NCBI RefSeq assembly: GCF_022170785.1
Contig: NZ_CP081870.1
Location: forward strand, 3,212,001-3,276,000
Direction of reading: 5' to 3'
DNA length: 64,000 bases
Source: Rossellomorea marisflavi
GTDB lineage: Bacteria; Bacillota; Bacilli; Bacillales; Bacillaceae_B
Of this stretch, positions 1-7,450 are shown one piece after another (position 1 is the first letter of the stretch; each line of letters starts with the position of its first letter). Made by a program: the position numbers and the translations under genes. A model generated the notes under the pieces. The model did no database searches, was not told the DNA's origin, and saw only the letters and a list, made by a program, of their open reading frames with translations.

Positions 1-327
1 TACTGTAATGAAGTCATTGAAGAATCGGTAGTAAACGACGTTTGCATAAAGCAGGAACGACATCAGGAAATTGATGACGAGGAACGCCGCGTTTCGTCCT
101 TTCCCTTTCCAGAAGAGGGCGATCGCAAAGAACAGGAGCGCCGAACTCAGTGGATTGAGGAACAGCAGGAAATGCTGCATGAAATTCTGGATACCCAATT
201 CGAACTCTGATACATATACGGCATAGGTCTTGACCCAGAATAATCCTACGACAATGAAAAAGAACGTAAGCTTACCTGTGCGGAGATCCTCAAACTGTGT
301 TTTAAAGAAGTTTTTTACAAAGTTCAT
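1..327 (-). CDS. ltaS: Lipoteichoic acid synthase LtaS family, N-terminal part (runs off window)
   Basis: This is the first 109 codons of a minus-strand gene whose remainder lies beyond base 1. LtaS-type enzymes are polytopic membrane proteins that polymerise glycerol phosphate from phosphatidylglycerol onto a glycolipid anchor; the extracellular sulfatase-like catalytic domain would lie outside the window. What is visible is the N-terminal membrane region: hydrophobic segments near residues 20-35, 50-65 and 85-100, and the strongly conserved stretch FLLYANVVYYRFFNDFIT just before the edge, which matches Bacillus LtaS paralogues. The ATG follows an AAAGGTG ribosome binding site. LtaS, YfnI and YqgS paralogues cannot be told apart with full certainty from this part, though the resemblance to LtaS itself is close. 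Confidence 0.85.
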   Translation of the reverse strand, partial: MNFVKNFFKTQFEDLRTGKLTFFFIVVGLFWVKTYAVYVSEFELGIQNFMQHFLLFLNPLSSALLFFAIALFWKGKGRNAAFLVINFLMSFLLYANVVYYRFFNDFITV

Positions 328-785
328 ATTTCATCACCTTTTTCAAGTCAACCTGGGTTGAACTTGTATTTTTCGGTTCAAGACCGATTGGATTTATGAA
401 GAGTGTTGCATGAATGTAAAGACCAATTGAATCAACAGAATGTATTATAACAAAAATCATTTTCCTTTGTATAACAATTTAATGTAATTCGTCTCAAATA
501 TGTTTCAAGGGGATTCGACAATTTGTCACAATTGAGGGGGAAAGCTTGTGATGATACACTTCCTTACTATCTGCAAAATGGACGATGCTTATCAAGTTAC
601 AACAATGTACTAGCTCTGCTACAAATATCCAAGAGCGAATTGTCATCAGAAGAGGTATTTCCCCCATTTTACAAAGCCCAAACAATTTTTACATGAGAAA
701 AATATACCAAACTCATTATATGTGCCAGGGAGGATAATAGGACAAACCGGAAAGGGATGAGGCCCTGCTTGGCCCCATCTCCCCT
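328..785. other. Intergenic region with ltaS promoter element
   Basis: No convincing gene. On the minus strand a TATAAT-like -10 element (plus-strand ATTATA at 444-449) lies about 115 bases before the ltaS start, with a poor -35. A short palindrome, TCAACC-TG-GGTTGA, sits just before the ltaS ribosome binding site. An open frame of 63 codons at 494-685 has no ribosome binding site or recognisable sequence. The right end carries the hairpin after the HAD gene. Confidence 0.4.
754..783 (-). terminator. Hairpin after the HAD phosphatase gene
   Basis: GC-rich arms GGGATGAGGCC (754-764) and GGCCCCATCTCCC (771-783) lie directly after the stop codon on the minus strand. The T run after it is only three bases, so termination may be weak. 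Confidence 0.4.
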
Positions 786-1607
786 TTATACACGCGTGAA
801 TTGCTTCAATATGAATTTCTCGACAACTTCTGCGACTCCGTCTTCCATGTTCGATGGGGCCACATAATCGGCTATCTCTTTAATATCATCCGGTGCATTG
901 CCCATGGCGACACCAAGACCGGCAAACTCCAGCATCGTCAGGTCATTATAACTGTCCCCGACTGCGATCACCTCTTCAGCTGTGATCCCCATCGTGTTGA
1001 TCAGCCTATCCAGACTCGCCCCTTTTGTAACTCCTGGCTCGGTCAGTTCAAGGAAGAACGGCTTCGATCTCATGGCGCTGAGCTCTCCGTCAAGCTCCTC
1101 CTGAAGTTGCTTCTCCACTTCCGCCAACCTATCTGCATCCTTCAGCATCAGGGCTTTGACGGCAGGGCGATCGACCGCCTCCTTGAAGCTTGGGACGACC
1201 TTCACAGGGAGTCCGGTAAGATTGGCTTCAATATCGGCATACTCATTTTCCTCTTCGACGATGATAGCATCATCCACATAGGTAAGGATGCCCACATCTT
1301 CCCGCTTGCTGATGTCATAAAGGCGGTGAAGCGATTCTGTTGATAGAGTCCTGCTGTACAGTTCTTCGCCTGTTTCGCAGTTGATGACCTTGGATCCGTT
1401 GAATGAAAGAATATAGCTGCCATAACGGGCCAACTCCAGTTCCTCCGCCACCCACTTCATACCATAAGTGGGACGTCCTGAAGCAAGGACCACCTTCACG
1501 CCTTCCTGCTGTGCCAGCAAGAGGGCTTCTTTTGTGCGCGGGGAAATGGACTGGTCGTCCCTTAAGAGAGTGTCATCCAAATCGAGAACGATCATTTTGT
1601 ATGTCAT
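786..1607 (-). CDS. Cof-type HAD-IIB family phosphatase
   Basis: A 273-residue soluble protein of the haloacid dehalogenase superfamily, Cof/YidA-like subgroup IIB, whose members dephosphorylate sugar phosphates or similar small phosphoesters. Motif I is LDLDDTLL near residue 8-15, with the nucleophile Asp and the general acid two residues later; motif II is the SGRP stretch near residue 43; motif III is the Lys around 190 (TKGASL); motif IV is GDSYNDLTML near 220. The large C2B-type cap lies between motifs II and III. The length is typical. The ATG is preceded by AAAGGAAG at eight bases. It lies directly downstream of nagR on the same strand with its own start signals. The natural substrate cannot be read from the sequence. 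Confidence 0.85.
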   Translation of the reverse strand: MTYKMIVLDLDDTLLRDDQSISPRTKEALLLAQQEGVKVVLASGRPTYGMKWVAEELELARYGSYILSFNGSKVINCETGEELYSRTLSTESLHRLYDISKREDVGILTYVDDAIIVEEENEYADIEANLTGLPVKVVPSFKEAVDRPAVKALMLKDADRLAEVEKQLQEELDGELSAMRSKPFFLELTEPGVTKGASLDRLINTMGITAEEVIAVGDSYNDLTMLEFAGLGVAMGNAPDDIKEIADYVAPSNMEDGVAEVVEKFILKQFTRV

Positions 1608-1681
1608 ATGATGAACTTCCTTTCACTAGTTGCTAAAGATTGTAGTAGTGTAACACGATTCATGCATGGTGAGAAGACACC

Positions 1682-2407
1682 TTATCGCCGATTCATTTCG
1701 ATCCGGTATTTGTAGCTGTCCCCTCGATAGATCGACCAGACAAGCTCGAACGGCCTTCCATCCTCGAGATGGGTCACACGCTGAATCAAGAGGACAGGCT
1801 GCCCCTCTTCCATCATGAGATGCTGTGCATCCTCATCCGTCACAAGGGCCGCTTCCACGGTTTGCGTCCCATGACTGATCCTCATCTGACGATTTTCTTC
1901 TATATAATGATATAACGATTTTTCGAATATCTTTTGATCAAGCTCAGGGAATAGACTCACTGGGTTATAGCTTGTTTCAACAGCAAGCGGCTCTTGATCG
2001 GCAAGACGGATCCTTTTCAGCTTGTAGACGGGATCGCCCGGCGAAATGGCGAGCGCTTCTGCCACTTGATCCCCGGCTTTCACCTGTTCAAAATAAAGAA
2101 GCTTGCTACCGGAAGCCAGTCCGCGCCGTTCCATATCTTCACTGAAGCTCGTCAAACCTTGAAGATTCTGTTCGAACTTACGGTGGGAAACAAATGTACC
2201 GCGGCCCTTTTCCCTGAAGAGGATGTTCTTGTTCACCAGATTGGTCAGGGCTTGGCGCACCGTCATCCTGCTGATCTTGAACTCTTCAGAAAGCTCCCTC
2301 TCGGAGGGCATGATGTCGCCCGGCTTCCACTCCCCGGTTTCGATCTGTTGTTTGAGGTATTCCTCCAGTTGGTAATATAAAGGAAGAGGCGATTGTTTAT
2401 TGATCAT
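1682..2407 (-). CDS. nagR: GntR/HutC-family regulator NagR (YvoA)
   Basis: Repressor of N-acetylglucosamine catabolism. It has an N-terminal GntR winged helix, including SERELSEEFKISRMTVRQAL around residues 35-55 and the wing GRGTFVS, and a C-terminal UTRA effector domain (LQGLTSFSEDMERRG through YRGDSYKY). This layout matches B. subtilis NagR/YvoA, which binds glucosamine-6-phosphate or GlcNAc-6-phosphate. A longer open frame extends to base 2470, but the ATG at 2407 has AAGGAG at ideal spacing and yields the expected start MINKQSPLPLYYQL, giving 241 residues. It is divergent from nagAB, and the intergenic space contains a palindromic operator, so it probably represses nagAB and perhaps itself. 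Confidence 0.92.
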   Translation of the reverse strand: MINKQSPLPLYYQLEEYLKQQIETGEWKPGDIMPSERELSEEFKISRMTVRQALTNLVNKNILFREKGRGTFVSHRKFEQNLQGLTSFSEDMERRGLASGSKLLYFEQVKAGDQVAEALAISPGDPVYKLKRIRLADQEPLAVETSYNPVSLFPELDQKIFEKSLYHYIEENRQMRISHGTQTVEAALVTDEDAQHLMMEEGQPVLLIQRVTHLEDGRPFELVWSIYRGDSYKYRIEMNRR

Positions 2408-2518
2408 CGATCTTCTCCTTCCGGTCCATTCGTTTCCCTTATCGTAGCACATTTGGGATGTATAGACCACTTCTACTTATTCATACAGGCATTTAGTGTC
2501 TTTGCCAAAACCAAACTG

Positions 2519-2549
2519 GTATAGACATCTATACTTTTTGTTGTATAAT
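2519..2549 (+). promoter_or_regulatory. nagAB promoter overlapped by NagR operator
   Basis: A perfect inverted repeat GTATAGA-CA-TCTATAC occupies 2519-2534; it contains the GTNTANAC pattern bound by HutC-type GntR proteins. It covers a -35 element TAGACA (2522-2527), which is followed 16 bases later by a consensus -10 TATAAT (2544-2549). A second half-site, GTATAGAC, starts at 2460. Binding at the palindrome would block RNA polymerase. Confidence 0.75.
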
Positions 2550-2582
2550 GAGAATAACAACGCAACAAAGGAGCGGATACGC

Positions 2583-3785
2583 ATGAACAGCACACCCATC
2601 ATTTTGCTAGGGGGCACCATCTATGGGGAAGACGGGGTCATTCCAGAAGGCTATTTAAAAATCGAGAACGGATTGATCTCCTCTATGGGCAGTAAAGAAG
2701 AACTATCTTCGTTGGAAGGCTGCGAAGTGGTCCATGTGCCTGCGGATCATGCCATCATCCCAGGCATGATCGATGTTCACATACACGGAGCAAACGGAGC
2801 CGATACAATGGACGGTACGAAGGAAAGCCTCGATGTCATGGCAGCCATCCTTCCAGCGGAGGGGACGACCAGCTTCCTTGCCACCACGATCACGGAGAAG
2901 AAAGCAGCCATCGAGGTTGCCTTGAAAAATGTTCGTGACTATATGGAAGGACATCAGCATGCCGGCCAGGCAGAAATCCTCGGCATCCATCTGGAAGGAC
3001 CATTCATCAACCCTGGGCGCGCAGGTGCCCAACCCGTAAAGAGCATCTTGACACCGGACCTTGATGTGTTCATGGATTGGGAGCGATTGTCCGGTGGGAC
3101 CATCAAGCTCGTCACTCTGGCCCCTGAACTCGATGGAGACCACGCCCTGATATCCTACCTGCATAGCAGGGGGATCGTCGCCTCGGCGGGACATACGAGT
3201 GCAACCTATGAACAAATGGAGAATGCCATCGATGCGGGGCTCTCCCACGTGACTCATCTCTTCAATCAGATGAGCGGGCTGCATCACCGGGAACCCGGTG
3301 TCGTCGGAGCCGCTTTTGCCCGCCCGGAACTGATGGTCGAACTGATTGCCGACGGTGTACACGTAAAACCCGAAGTCGTCAACATTGCTTACCGACAGGT
3401 GACGGATGAACGCTTCATCCTCATTACCGACTCCATGAGGGCAAAATGCCTGAAAAATGGACAATACGACCTTGGTGGACAGATGGTCACAGTAAAAGAT
3501 GGAGTGGCCTTGCTCGATCCAGATACCTTGGCAGGAAGCGTCCTGAAAATGGATCATGCCTTCACAAACGTCCAGGACTTCACGGGGGCCGGCATCGTAA
3601 ATGCCATCAGGATGGCCTCTGAGAATCCAGCCAGGCAGCTTGGTGTATTCGACCGCAAAGGAAGCCTGAAGACCGGCAAAGATGCAGACATCGTGATGAT
3701 GGATGCATCACAGAAGATCATGGCGACTTACTGCAAAGGAACACTCGCATATGAAAGGAAGGAGGATTCCCATGAAACTGATTGA
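2583..3785 (+). CDS. nagA: N-acetylglucosamine-6-phosphate deacetylase
   Basis: Cytoplasmic amidohydrolase that removes the acetyl group from GlcNAc-6-phosphate, the first step after PTS uptake and in cell-wall sugar recycling. The 400-residue product has the metal-binding HIHG at residues 66-69, the HLEGPF glutamate ligand near 135, a GHTSATYEQM segment, the HLFNQMSG region, and the TDSMRA catalytic aspartate segment near 280. An open frame runs back to 2496, but ATG 2583 has AAAGGAG at good spacing and aligns with family starts. It is the first gene of nagAB, and its last 14 bases overlap nagB, suggesting translational coupling. Regulation by NagR is inferred from the operator upstream. Confidence 0.95.
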   Translation: MNSTPIILLGGTIYGEDGVIPEGYLKIENGLISSMGSKEELSSLEGCEVVHVPADHAIIPGMIDVHIHGANGADTMDGTKESLDVMAAILPAEGTTSFLATTITEKKAAIEVALKNVRDYMEGHQHAGQAEILGIHLEGPFINPGRAGAQPVKSILTPDLDVFMDWERLSGGTIKLVTLAPELDGDHALISYLHSRGIVASAGHTSATYEQMENAIDAGLSHVTHLFNQMSGLHHREPGVVGAAFARPELMVELIADGVHVKPEVVNIAYRQVTDERFILITDSMRAKCLKNGQYDLGGQMVTVKDGVALLDPDTLAGSVLKMDHAFTNVQDFTGAGIVNAIRMASENPARQLGVFDRKGSLKTGKDADIVMMDASQKIMATYCKGTLAYERKEDSHETD

Positions 3786-4524
3786 AGTGAAGGATTACGA
3801 CGAAATGAGCCAGCGGGCAGCAGACTGTATCATCGAGAAGATCCACTCAACCAAAAAACCCGTCCTTGGTCTGGCAACCGGCGGAACTCCGAAAGGACTA
3901 TATGAAGCCCTGATCCATGACCATGAACAGAACGGAACAAGCTATGGGAATGTGACCAGTTTCAATCTTGATGAATACATCGGCCTCCCTAAAGAGGATC
4001 CGAACAGCTATTATCACTACATGGGGTCGAATCTGTTCAATCATATTGATATCCCGGAAGAAGCCGTTCATTTACCATCCGGTACGAAAGAAGATCTTGA
4101 AGAAGAATGCATGGACTATGACGCCACGATCGAGAAGACGGGTGGAATCGACCTCCAGCTTCTTGGCATCGGGGAAAACGGGCATATCGGATTCAATGAA
4201 CCTGGAACGTCATTTTCTTCAGGGACACATATCGTGGACCTTGCCCAATCTACCAGGGAGGCCAATGCCCGCTACTTCGATTCCCTCGATGAAGTGCCAA
4301 AACGCGCCATCACGATGGGGATCGCCACGATCATGAAAAGCCGGGAGATCGTTCTTCTGGTTTCAGGCAAGGCGAAGCAGGAAGCGATGAAACGATTGTT
4401 CGAAGGAGACATCACGGAGGACTTTCCCGCATCCATCCTCAATCAACACCCGCACGTTACGGTCATTGCAGATGAAGAAGCCCTCGGATTGGTCCATCAG
4501 CTGAAAACGATCGGTCAAAAATGA
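3772..4524 (+). CDS. nagB: Glucosamine-6-phosphate deaminase
   Basis: Converts glucosamine-6-phosphate to fructose-6-phosphate and ammonia, feeding amino sugar carbon into glycolysis. The 250-residue protein shows the NagB/RpiA-like fold signatures: GLATGGTPKGLYEAL near residue 35, FNLDEYIGL with the catalytic Asp near 68, and GIGENGHIGFNEPG near 130 with the active-site Asp/His region. The start lies inside the nagA coding region behind a strong GGAAGGAGG site; the upstream 23 codons of the open frame are nagA sequence in another frame. The C-terminus is slightly longer than the 242-residue B. subtilis NagB. A terminator follows at once. Confidence 0.95.
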   Translation: MKLIEVKDYDEMSQRAADCIIEKIHSTKKPVLGLATGGTPKGLYEALIHDHEQNGTSYGNVTSFNLDEYIGLPKEDPNSYYHYMGSNLFNHIDIPEEAVHLPSGTKEDLEEECMDYDATIEKTGGIDLQLLGIGENGHIGFNEPGTSFSSGTHIVDLAQSTREANARYFDSLDEVPKRAITMGIATIMKSREIVLLVSGKAKQEAMKRLFEGDITEDFPASILNQHPHVTVIADEEALGLVHQLKTIGQK

Positions 4525-4526
4525 AG

Positions 4527-4560
4527 AAGAGGCATCCTAGTAGACGGATGCCTCTTTCTT
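4527..4560 (+). terminator. Terminator of nagAB
   Basis: Perfect arms AAGAGGCATCC (4527-4537) and GGATGCCTCTT (4546-4556) with an eight-base loop, followed by TCTT. It starts three bases after the nagB stop. Confidence 0.85.
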
Positions 4561-4746
4561 ATCAGCGATTAATAAGATAATGGTGGGACGAAAGCGAGGT
4601 AAATCCTACCCTTCTCGTACACCCCTATGGCTGGTGTATTGCTTTTAACCACTTGTGATCAAAAATGACTGATGAATGAATTTTACATTATACTGCGAAT
4701 GGAATAGTCATCTTACACCGACGATTAATATTTTTTCATTTTTGTA

Positions 4747-4775
4747 TTGCAATCTTTCCACTCTGACGTTATACT
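4747..4775 (+). promoter_or_regulatory. Sigma-A promoter of tRNA-Ala
   Basis: TTGCAA (4747-4752), a 17-base spacer and TATACT (4770-4775) lie 42 bases before the tRNA. A short inverted repeat, TCCTCA-GTGAGGA, falls near the likely transcription start. Confidence 0.7.
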
Positions 4776-4817
4776 ATAAAAGTATCCTCAGTGAGGACAT
4801 ACATACATATTCTTCAT

Positions 4818-4890
4818 GGGGCATTAGCTCAGCTGGGAGAGCGCTACGCTGGCAGCGTAGAGGTCAGGGGTTCGAGCCCCCTATGCTCCA
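4818..4890 (+). tRNA. tRNA-Ala (anticodon GGC)
   Basis: Complete 73-base cloverleaf. The acceptor stem GGGGCAT pairs with ATGCTCC and includes the G3-U70 wobble that marks alanine tRNAs. The D arm has GCTCAGCTGGGAGAGC, the anticodon arm CTACG-CTGGCAG-CGTAG with anticodon GGC, and the T arm CAGGGG-TTCGAGC-CCCCTA. The discriminator base is A. The 3' CCA is not encoded, so it must be added after transcription. It has its own promoter and terminator and stands alone between nagB and an unrecognised gene. Confidence 0.97.
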
Positions 4891-4900
4891 TACTTACAAA

Positions 4901-4928
4901 AAGATGAACCCAATGGGTTCATCTTTTT
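4901..4928. terminator. Bidirectional terminator after tRNA-Ala
   Basis: Perfect hairpin AAGATGAACCC-AAT-GGGTTCATCTT with A and T runs on both sides. It can serve the tRNA on the plus strand and the converging gene that ends at 4946. Confidence 0.8.
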
Positions 4929-4945
4929 TCTTTGACGCACTGTAT

Positions 4946-5770
4946 TCATCCATTTTGAGAATGGATTCTTCCTCCTTCTTCGGCCAGCCACTTACCGGTG
5001 ACCCAATCGGCTTCGAGAGCATCCGCATAGTATACATCTACTCGTAATCCTATTCCTTTCCACGGACTTCTTACATTCACCGAGCGGAAATGGGTTTCAA
5101 GCCCCGGAATCGAATAAGCTTTAGGTCCGGGCAACAGCTTCTCCACTTTTGCTCGTTCCGCTGAAGTTCTAAGAGCCAATTGAATGACAGGTTCCCTGGC
5201 TTCTTCATCGTATACCCACTCGAACTTAGGACCCCTTGGGGAATGGCATTCTATTTGCCCACTTTGATACTCCACATCAGTCGTCGGAAGAATGAAAGGC
5301 CATTCATGACCTGGATAGCGATAGAGTGCCGTTCCCTTTGAGAGGTCTTGCTTTAGCCCTTCCCATTGCCTTCGAGGAAGCATATTGACGGGGAGATTGA
5401 CCCCAATATGATCAATACCACTTACAATTTCTCCTAAAAGGTCTTTCACTTCCTCTATCGTCAGAGTCCCGTCATCCACAGTGGATGCAGATCTAGTTAA
5501 TAATGGCGAAAAACGGCCCCCCATAGATGTTTCGATAGGGATTCCTGCATTCCTGTATGAGAACGGCTCCACTCCCTCACCCTCCAACCAGATTCCTGGT
5601 CTGTCCACTTCTGCTCTTCTCAGCATGAGCACAGGTTTTGCCCCCATCGGCGTAACGCTGAATTGAATTCCCTCTTTCCCCTCTACTCCAAGTCCCTTGA
5701 AAAATCCGTACAACTGCTGCGATTCCCTGCATTTCTCCGGAAGAACCAGATTCACCCTGTCTACTCTCAC
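4946..5770 (-). CDS. Unrecognised conserved-looking protein
   Basis: I do not recognise this gene. The open frame extends to 5890, but the first 40 codons look non-coding. A GTG at 5768-5770, eight bases after AAAGGG, gives a 274-residue product beginning VRVDRVNLVLPEK. It has no signal peptide or clear membrane segment; the composition is that of a soluble, mixed alpha/beta protein rich in short strands (VNLVLPEK, IGVNLPVNML, VIQLALRTSAERAKVEKLLPG). The segment SGIDHIGVNLP recalls the start of glyoxalase-fold repeats, but that is only a hint. It ends 18 bases from the tRNA terminator, which can also stop its transcript. Confidence 0.6.
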   Translation of the reverse strand: MRVDRVNLVLPEKCRESQQLYGFFKGLGVEGKEGIQFSVTPMGAKPVLMLRRAEVDRPGIWLEGEGVEPFSYRNAGIPIETSMGGRFSPLLTRSASTVDDGTLTIEEVKDLLGEIVSGIDHIGVNLPVNMLPRRQWEGLKQDLSKGTALYRYPGHEWPFILPTTDVEYQSGQIECHSPRGPKFEWVYDEEAREPVIQLALRTSAERAKVEKLLPGPKAYSIPGLETHFRSVNVRSPWKGIGLRVDVYYADALEADWVTGKWLAEEGGRIHSQNG

Positions 5771-6141
5771 ACTCAACACCCTTTCTACGATCAGTATGAG
5801 CCATCGGAGAAGAATGGTCCGGTCATTTTGGGTCGGGTTCTGACAGGACCCTGTATTACTTTGTACACGCTTCACTAAGAGCGTTCTCACATGTTGTATT
5901 GTCGATCATACTGGGTTGATGCATTGGAATGCTCTTATTAAGCTTTTCCTTTTTACATACACAACGCCCCCATCCGACAGTCCCCTCTTCCCATCGCTCC
6001 TCTATCGACCCTCCATGCGTATTGACAGCATAAAAAATGCCCAAGTCCGTTTAGGTGAACGGCCTTTGGGCTTGACTACATGGTTTATGCTAGGAGGTAA
6101 CAGGTCCCATTTCTTCCCCGATCTATCCCCTCTTTCTTCTA
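5771..6141. other. Intergenic region, no gene seen
   Basis: Short open frames on both strands lack ribosome binding sites and recognisable products. The only clear element is the minus-strand terminator at 6031-6071. Confidence 0.5.
6031..6071 (-). terminator. Terminator of the 6142-6912 membrane protein gene
   Basis: Read on the minus strand: GCCCAA, internal GCCGTT...AACGG pairing, TTGGGC, then ATTTTTT. It lies about 70 bases after the stop codon. Confidence 0.7.
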
Positions 6142-6912
6142 TTATAATTTAGCTCCTTTTAAAACCTGATCATGCCATGATAAACAAAGGTCGATCAGTC
6201 GGGCTACAAAGGATATGACGGTCTTGATAAAAACTATGACAAAAAGGGTATAGACGCCGATATATACATAATCATCCGTTGAGGGGGCCGATTGGTCAAG
6301 ATTGACTGGACTTTTCAAAACCTCTTGATGAAGGACAAAGAGTAGGGTCAGCTGTATGATAGGAGCAAAGATCCTTACTCCTTTCTTCCTCACCATGATG
6401 GCAACAAGCTGATCAATGATCCCCACTGCTACACAACTCATAATCAGAACCGAGGAACGGTCACTCCCCCCTTGGAGGAACGACTTAGCACTGTATTCTT
6501 CTCCACTATTGTAAATCGCAATGAAGATGCTCCCATACTTTTGGAACTGATAGATGAGTGTAATGAGTAACCCTGTTAATACTAACGCAACAATCACATT
6601 GGTTTTTGTCCTTTGTAGGGAACCTTGTTTCCTATTGATCCACATCAGGTTATTGATGTCCCTCTTCTTATCGTAAAGCTTCAGTGATAGCCAAAGAACT
6701 ATCAAACCTGGAAGGAATGAAAGTACGGTCAGTTTTCCAAAGTAGACGAATGGAAATATGAAAATATCCACCTTGAACAGACTGGTCACCAAACCGAACC
6801 CCACTATGATGGAGCACAGGATGAGGCTGTAGCGAATGAAATAATCTTTGAACCTTCTTTTTTTCTTGTCGTCCTCTATCCTAGGTTCATATTTCCCTTT
6901 AGATGTACTCAT
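6142..6912 (-). CDS. Unrecognised polytopic membrane protein
   Basis: A 256-residue protein of unknown function. The N-terminus is highly charged (KYEPRIEDDKKKRRFKDY). It is followed by about six hydrophobic segments: roughly residues 26-46, 52-75, 105-125, 150-172, 180-197 and 210-235. A charged loop, KLYDKKRDINNLMWINRKQGSLQRTK, separates the second and third. No catalytic motif is visible. The ATG has AAAAGGAG at good spacing, and a solid terminator follows, so it is probably a real single-gene unit. The neighbours give no functional clue. Base composition is somewhat lower in GC than the flanking fructanase gene. Confidence 0.6.
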   Translation of the reverse strand: MSTSKGKYEPRIEDDKKKRRFKDYFIRYSLILCSIIVGFGLVTSLFKVDIFIFPFVYFGKLTVLSFLPGLIVLWLSLKLYDKKRDINNLMWINRKQGSLQRTKTNVIVALVLTGLLITLIYQFQKYGSIFIAIYNSGEEYSAKSFLQGGSDRSSVLIMSCVAVGIIDQLVAIMVRKKGVRIFAPIIQLTLLFVLHQEVLKSPVNLDQSAPSTDDYVYIGVYTLFVIVFIKTVISFVARLIDLCLSWHDQVLKGAKL

Positions 6913-7450
6913 GGCATACTCCTTTTAGCAGCAGATTTTCAAAATCCGGGACTCCTCAAGGTTTTTCAATCGGTAGGTCACTTCTATAAGCGACTTCGAT
7001 CGGTCTTCTTTATATATAAAAAGTTTGTATCAGATCTCACCCCTCCAAAAAAAAGCACATTTTACCATTTTTTCGTTATCAAAAGTATAAAAAAGCATCC
7101 TTCAGATGTAAATCCCATCTATCCAAAACAGACCTTTTGGCCCATTATAACGTAACTGATGGTTTTAAAACGTATGTAGCCGATGCATTGGTTCACGTTG
7201 ACATAAATAAGAACAAGTAGGGGTGGGTTCCCATTCGCTTAACTTCCTATCATGGATTCTATACCAGAAGGAAATTCTCACACAAAACCCAGCCATAAAA
7301 ACGGTATCGTCTATGGCTGGGTTCATTGCCTATCTAGTTTGCTGGTTCCATTGGATTTAAGCGACTGGCTTTGTCCGATCACTAGATCCAGCCAATTAAC
7401 CTCGGTTTATTGTAGCTATCTCTCTAATTCAAAGGTTGAACGTTCCGGAT
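6913..7450. other. Intergenic region of about 540 bases
   Basis: It separates the 6142-6912 gene from the broken fructanase gene. It holds AT-rich sequence, likely with the promoter of the membrane protein gene, and one hairpin at 7286-7323. I see no supported coding region. Confidence 0.45.
7286..7323 (-). terminator. Hairpin after the GH32 gene
   Basis: Twelve-base arms AACCCAGCCATA (7286-7297) and TATGGCTGGGTT (7312-7323). On the minus strand it is followed by TTTTG only. It lies 128 bases after the GH32 stop. Confidence 0.45.

Noticed and set aside
494-685. 63-codon open frame on the minus strand
   Set aside because: No ribosome binding site, no recognisable domain, and AT-rich promoter-like sequence; probably chance.
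4676-5047. 123-codon frame through the tRNA region
   Set aside because: It runs across the tRNA-Ala gene and its terminator; it is a shadow, not a gene.
5856-6152. Two overlapping frames of 62 and 78 codons on opposite strands
   Set aside because: Neither has a good start signal; the region contains the terminator of the 6142-6912 gene.
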